From the NCBI GenBank assembly GCA_036500345.1, contig DASYCE010000008.1:62001-126000 (forward strand): DNA of 64,000 nucleotides. Direction: 5' to 3'. Below, in pieces: positions 60,355 to 64,000 of the stretch. Position 1 is the first letter of the stretch, and every line of letters starts with the position of its first letter. Origin of the DNA: Gemmatimonadales bacterium. GTDB lineage: Bacteria > Gemmatimonadota > Gemmatimonadetes > Gemmatimonadales > GWC2-71-9. The position numbers and the translations under genes are program-made. Under the pieces are notes generated by a model. It did not search any database. It saw only the letters and a program-made list of their open reading frames with translations, and was not told where the DNA came from.

Positions 60355-61499
60355 CGGTTGAGCCGCCTCGTCGCCACCGCGTGTACGATCGGGTCGATTG
60401 CATGCCGCTCGGCGATCAGCCGCAGCGACGCCGGAGTAAGTACCGCCCCAGCTGACAGTAATTTGACCCCCGAAGACGTACACAGGTCGTGAACAAGCAT
60501 CAGCCCCTCCGTCAGGTGCTCTACCCTTAGCGGTTCGAAATCTGGTTCGGATGTGTGCGGGTCCTGTTGGGAGACGACCAGGGCCAGTTCCGCCAGCACA
60601 GCCGGATCATAATATGTACCACTGTGTAACATCAACGATTCGATGGCGACTTGCGCTCCCCAGCGGCGGATCGCCCGAACCCAGAGGAAATCCCCGGTGG
60701 CGCGAAGAATCCGCGACCGCATCGGGATCTCCCCACGCTCGAGATGCACCAGCGAACCGCTTCCATCCCAGTTCGCCGCCATCCCGCCGATCAGCTTCGC
60801 AGTCCCGGTCAGCGCCGGAAGCCGGCTCAACAGCCCGGCCGACGCGGCCAGCACGCTCGGCGACACCGTTTCGAGCCGTGAAGCTGGCCCCGATTCGCTG
60901 AGCAGCCGGCCGATCTCGTGAAGCCTGGCCGCCCGGCGCATCTCCTCCAGCATCTCGGCCGGAACGTCGAGGCCGCGCGCCACCCGGAGCGACAGGCTAG
61001 CAAGTTCTTCGCCCCGGCGCTCCGCCGCAGGGTACGCCGCGTGGAGCAGCGCGACCAGGACGTCCTGGAGTTCGTCGACGGTGCGGTTCACCCGCTGGAA
61101 TTCTTCAGCGGCAAGGGCGTTCACCGATCGTCGGCGCAGCAGCGCCTGCAGGCATGCCTGGACCTCTGCTGCGTGGACCGGTTCGGTCAGCACTGCGTCG
61201 GCATCCCAGGACCAGGCGTCGATCCGCGTCCCAAGTCCGTTCGGCCGCACCACGAGGACGAAGGCGACATCCGCCGGCGTGCGCCTGGTGCGCGCTTCGC
61301 GCAGCAGCTCGATCGCTGCCTCACCCGCGCTTCCCTCTGCGCAGACCACGGCGCGCAGCCCCGGCGTCTCCAGCGATTCGATCGCGCGCGCCGCAGTCGT
61401 CGCGGTGCGCACCCTGAAGTCGCTTCGTGCCGTCAACTCGAACGCCAGCTGTTCGAGTCGCGCGGCATCGTCATCGACGATCAGGACGGCGTTCATCAT
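60351..61499 (-). CDS. Degenerate receiver plus degenerate HD-GYP-like protein
   Basis: A 382-residue protein. The N-terminal 120 residues fold like a receiver (VLIVDDD at 5-11) but the phosphoacceptor position holds VVCAEG rather than Asp, and the conserved Lys is replaced (VLTEPV). Residues about 145-330 resemble HD-GYP: LHEIGRLL replaces HDIGK, and NWDGSGSL replaces HHExxDGxGYP, with later IPMRSRILRATGDF and YYDPAVLAEL kept. Most metal ligands are therefore missing, so c-di-GMP hydrolysis is unlikely; binding or scaffolding is possible. It overlaps the kinase and motB by four bases each. Confidence 0.7.
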   Translation of the reverse strand: MMNAVLIVDDDAARLEQLAFELTARSDFRVRTATTAARAIESLETPGLRAVVCAEGSAGEAAIELLREARTRRTPADVAFVLVVRPNGLGTRIDAWSWDADAVLTEPVHAAEVQACLQALLRRRSVNALAAEEFQRVNRTVDELQDVLVALLHAAYPAAERRGEELASLSLRVARGLDVPAEMLEEMRRAARLHEIGRLLSESGPASRLETVSPSVLAASAGLLSRLPALTGTAKLIGGMAANWDGSGSLVHLERGEIPMRSRILRATGDFLWVRAIRRWGAQVAIESLMLHSGTYYDPAVLAELALVVSQQDPHTSEPDFEPLRVEHLTEGLMLVHDLCTSSGVKLLSAGAVLTPASLRLIAERHAIDPIVHAVATRRLNR

Positions 61500-62311
61500 T
61501 TCTGCACCGCCACCTGATTGCTTCCTGCAGGCGTTGCGGCTGCTGCCGAATCAGGAACGTTCACCATGATGGTGATGCGACGATTCTGCGGCGCGAACGG
61601 GTCGGCAGGAATTCGCGGATCGCGATCGGCGAGGCCGCGCACGGCGAGGATCTGTTTCTCGATCACTCCGCCGCTCCGCAGCAGGCGGCGCGCGGCGTTG
61701 GCGCGGTCGGCCGATAGCTCCCAGTTGCCGTAGTTCACGTCGTTGGAAAACTGATGCGCGTCGGTGTGACCTTCCACGATCACCGGATACTGCGCATTCG
61801 CCAGCACCGATCCGATCGCTTCGATCAGCGTCTCGGCCCGCGGAAGCGGCCGCGCGCTCCCGCTGGCGAAGAAGACATCCGACGAATCTTCCAGCAGCGA
61901 GATCCGCAGCCCGTCTGGCGTGATTTCTATCGCGACATGGCCGTTGAGCGCCGCGAGCGAGCTGTTCGATTCGAGCGCGTTCTTCACCTGTTCACTCAGG
62001 CGCAGCAGCTTGTCGCGCTTCCCGTCGGCGGGCTGGATCTGCACCGTCGGCTTGGTCGGGAGCGCGGTCTGCCCCTGTCCCGGCATCACCGACGTGCCGA
62101 ATTCATTGGCGCGGCCGAGCGGATCCTGGAAATACCCCGCGATCGCGGCGCGCACATCCGAGCTCTGCGTGATCAGCCAGAGGACCAGGAAGAGCGCCAT
62201 CATCGCCGTCATGAAGTCCGCGAAGGCGACCTTCCATGCACCGCCGTGGTGGGCCTTGTGCACCCTCTTGCGGCGGACGATGTGAATCACCTGCTCGCGG
62301 TTGCTCTTCAC
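61496..62311 (-). CDS. motB: Flagellar stator protein MotB
   Basis: A 271-residue protein with one membrane helix near residues 28-45 (VAFADFMTAMMALFLVLWLI), where Asp32 is the ion-binding residue. A plug and linker are followed by an OmpA-like peptidoglycan-binding domain (VFFASGSARPLPRAETLIEA near 143, then EGHTDAHQFSNDVNYGNWEL near 177, LSADRANAARRLL). The GTG at 62311 overlaps motA by four bases. It anchors the torque unit in the wall. Confidence 0.95.
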   Translation of the reverse strand: MKSNREQVIHIVRRKRVHKAHHGGAWKVAFADFMTAMMALFLVLWLITQSSDVRAAIAGYFQDPLGRANEFGTSVMPGQGQTALPTKPTVQIQPADGKRDKLLRLSEQVKNALESNSSLAALNGHVAIEITPDGLRISLLEDSSDVFFASGSARPLPRAETLIEAIGSVLANAQYPVIVEGHTDAHQFSNDVNYGNWELSADRANAARRLLRSGGVIEKQILAVRGLADRDPRIPADPFAPQNRRITIMVNVPDSAAAATPAGSNQVAVQK

Positions 62312-63177
62312 GCGGCCTTCTCAAGGCGGGTCGTCTTGACCGCGGTCTCCATGTCGACAAAGGTCGGACGGTCGCCGGCGGTGATCGCCTTCCGTGCGAA
62401 CTCCACCGCCACCATCGGCGGCAGATTCTTCGCGAAGGCGACAGTGCCGGCCTTGAAGACGAAGTAGAGTCGCGACTCGTCGGCGTTGCGCGCTTCCATG
62501 TTCGACGCGATCGGCGAGATGAAGCCGTACGACAGGAGAATGCCGAGGAAGGTGCCGACGAGCGCCGAGGCGACGTGATGACCGATCTGCTCGATCGGCC
62601 CGCCGAGACTCTGCATCGTCACCACGATGCCGAGCACCGCGGCGACGATCCCGATCCCGGGGAGCGCGTCGGCGAGGCGTTGCAGCGCCTGGACCGTCTT
62701 CTCGTCCGACTCGTGATGGACTTCGATCTCCATCTCGAGCATCGATTCGAGGTCGAACGCCGGGACGCTTCCCACCAGCACCGTCCTGAGCGCGTCGCAG
62801 AGGAATTCCACCGCATGGTGGTAGGCGAGGACCTGCGGGTAGCGCTTGAAGACGATCGACTGATCGGGCTGTTCGATATGCGACTCGATCGCGATCACCC
62901 CGTCGCGCCGCGCCAGCTGAAAGAGCTCGAAGAGGAGCTTGAGGGCGTCGAGGTAGAGCGGCTTCATCGACCCGCTCGGCTTCATCACCTTGGGGAGCTT
63001 CTGGACCAGCATCTTGAGGACCGCCGGCGGTGTTGAAATCAGCACCGTTCCGACCCCGGTCCCGCAGATCACGATCCATTCCGACCACGCCAGCAGGACG
63101 GCAAACGGGCCGCCGGCCAGGGCGAATCCGCCGAAAACCGCCACCATCACGACTATGAACCCAACGATCGCGTTCAC
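62308..63177 (-). CDS. motA: Flagellar stator protein MotA
   Basis: A 289-residue membrane protein with four helices (about 1-21, 31-50, 170-190, 205-225). The cytoplasmic loop carries the charged residues that face FliG. LPGIGIVAAVLGIVVTMQSL near 168 and ALVGTFLGILLSYGFISPIA near 205 are family hallmarks. The GTG at 63177 directly precedes the first helix, and GGAG lies nine bases upstream. The unit motA-motB-HDGYP-like-kinase is read from a FliA-type promoter. Confidence 0.95.
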   Translation of the reverse strand: MNAIVGFIVVMVAVFGGFALAGGPFAVLLAWSEWIVICGTGVGTVLISTPPAVLKMLVQKLPKVMKPSGSMKPLYLDALKLLFELFQLARRDGVIAIESHIEQPDQSIVFKRYPQVLAYHHAVEFLCDALRTVLVGSVPAFDLESMLEMEIEVHHESDEKTVQALQRLADALPGIGIVAAVLGIVVTMQSLGGPIEQIGHHVASALVGTFLGILLSYGFISPIASNMEARNADESRLYFVFKAGTVAFAKNLPPMVAVEFARKAITAGDRPTFVDMETAVKTTRLEKAA

Positions 63178-63214
63178 GCCCGGGCTCCAGTCGCCGAGGA
63201 AGAAGGTCGGCTCA

Positions 63215-63241
63215 TTATCGGCCGGATTCTCCCGACTATTA
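63215..63241 (-). promoter_or_regulatory. Sigma-28 (FliA) promoter of motA
   Basis: Minus strand: -35 TAAT (63241-63238), 15-base spacer, -10 GCCGATAA (63222-63215). It is the best FliA match in the window. The leader to the motA GTG is about 30 bases. Confidence 0.85.
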
Positions 63242-63341
63242 CTGAGAGCTGCCTATTGTAGGAATGCCGCGCGGGGCCTACGCTTCATGCTGATCACAGA
63301 CAGCGAGCGAGCTGGACACGGACACCACCACAGGGGGAGTC

Positions 63342-64000
63342 GTGGACATCGTCGAGGTCTTCAAGAAGTCACTCAATATCGCCAACGACCGGTCGGCGTC
63401 GGACATTCACGTCAGCGCCGGCGGACCGCTCCGGATGCGCGTCACCGGCGAGGTCATCCCCTTCGAGGACTGTCCATCGCTCACGCCGGAAGATGCCGAG
63501 GCGATCGGGCGCGAGATCCTGATCAATTCGCGCAAGGCGAACGAGAAGAACGTCGACGAAATACTCCGCCTCCTCACCGAGCTGGATTGCTCCTACTCGT
63601 TCCCCGGGCGCGGCCGCTATCGCGTCAACCTCTGTTCGCAGCGCGGTTCGCTCTCCGCCGTCCTCCGCGCCATCCCCGACGTCATCCCCACCTTCGAGCA
63701 GCTCGGTCTCCCCGAAGTCCTCCGCGACATCGCGATGGAAGACCGCGGCATGATCCTGGTGACCGGCACGACGGGAAGCGGGAAGACATCGACGCTCGCG
63801 TCGATGGTGGGATACGTCAATGAGCGGAAGGCGCGGAAGGTCGTCACGATCGAGGATCCGATTGAGTACCTCCACCGCGACCTCAAGTCGGTGGTCATCC
63901 AGCGCGAACTTGGTAACGACACCGATGGCTTCGAACCGGCGCTTCGTGCCGCGCTGCGCCAGGACCCCGACATCATCATGATCGGCGAGATGCGCGATCG
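63342..64000 (+). CDS. pilT: Type IV pilus retraction ATPase PilT, partial
   Basis: The first 219 residues of a secretion ATPase are present; the window ends before the C-terminus. The GTG at 63342 is preceded by GGGGGAG. The N-terminal PAS-like domain has ASDIHVSAGGPLRMRVTGEV near residue 20. The P-loop is GTTGSGKTSTLASMV near 146, the Asp box TIEDPIEYLH near 170, and QRELGNDTDGFEPALRAALR with QDPDIIMIGEMRD is the PilT/PilU Walker B region at the cut end. It powers pilus retraction for twitching or DNA uptake. PilU cannot be excluded without the C-terminus. Confidence 0.88.
   Translation, partial: MDIVEVFKKSLNIANDRSASDIHVSAGGPLRMRVTGEVIPFEDCPSLTPEDAEAIGREILINSRKANEKNVDEILRLLTELDCSYSFPGRGRYRVNLCSQRGSLSAVLRAIPDVIPTFEQLGLPEVLRDIAMEDRGMILVTGTTGSGKTSTLASMVGYVNERKARKVVTIEDPIEYLHRDLKSVVIQRELGNDTDGFEPALRAALRQDPDIIMIGEMRD

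Overview
The window is high-GC, densely packed bacterial DNA with almost no non-coding space, and neighbouring genes often share ATGA, GTGA or TGATG stop/start overlaps. Flagellar P-ring and L-ring genes, SurA-type periplasmic folding factors and a lipoprotein PPIase indicate a diderm cell. The gene content and style would fit Gemmatimonadota; this taxonomic call is inference from gene content, not from a marker gene. No rRNA, tRNA, CRISPR array, insertion sequence or prophage was seen.

Left part (1-24976), housekeeping: a seven-gene minus-strand run starts at lepA and continues through a GT4 glycosyltransferase, a ROK sugar kinase, a PfkB kinase, a HATPase protein, a STAS-like protein and a Cys/Met-type PLP enzyme cut by the window edge. 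Divergent from lepA is an EamA-type transporter. An AhpD-like protein and an M28 peptidase lie on the minus strand. A plus-strand run follows: DUF58, BatA-like, mfd, two parvulin PPIases, pdxA and a GT2 glycosyltransferase. Then come a CorC/HlyC-type CBS protein, a CDF metal exporter, typA and a very acidic 77-residue protein, closed by a bidirectional terminator.

Main part (24999-63241), a nearly complete flagellar gene cluster in five blocks. (1) Minus-strand filament block: flgL-fliW, fliC, fliD-fliS-chaperone, flgM. (2) A sigma-54 activator (FlrC/FlbD type) on the plus strand. (3) flgB-flgC-orf80-fliE-F-G-H-I-J-motE-fliK-flgD-flgE, ending at a strong terminator. (4) fliL-M-N-(OP fusion)-Q-R-flhB-A-F-G-fliA-swrB-like gene. 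(5) flgF-G-A-H-I-J-N-K-csrA. A kinase and a degenerate receiver/HD-GYP protein follow on the minus strand with motB and motA, and a partial pilT leaves the window on the plus strand.

How it may work together: blocks 3, 4 and 5 each begin with a GG-N10-GC sigma-54-type promoter, which fits control by the GAFTGA-containing activator encoded beside them. Four late transcription units (fliC, flgL, flgM, motA) have a TNAN-N15-NCCGATAA site matching the sigma-28 consensus, which fits control by FliA and FlgM, both encoded here. FliW and CsrA are also encoded, and the fliC leader holds a hairpin with ACGGAC in its loop plus a GGA-containing Shine-Dalgarno, the arrangement expected for CsrA repression relieved by FliW. 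The window thus shows a sigma-54 -> sigma-28 cascade joined to a FliW-CsrA translational switch. Structural oddities are a FliO-FliP fusion, a FliM without the CheY-binding N-terminus, a cysteine-free FlgH, and an FlhG whose catalytic Asp position is Ala.
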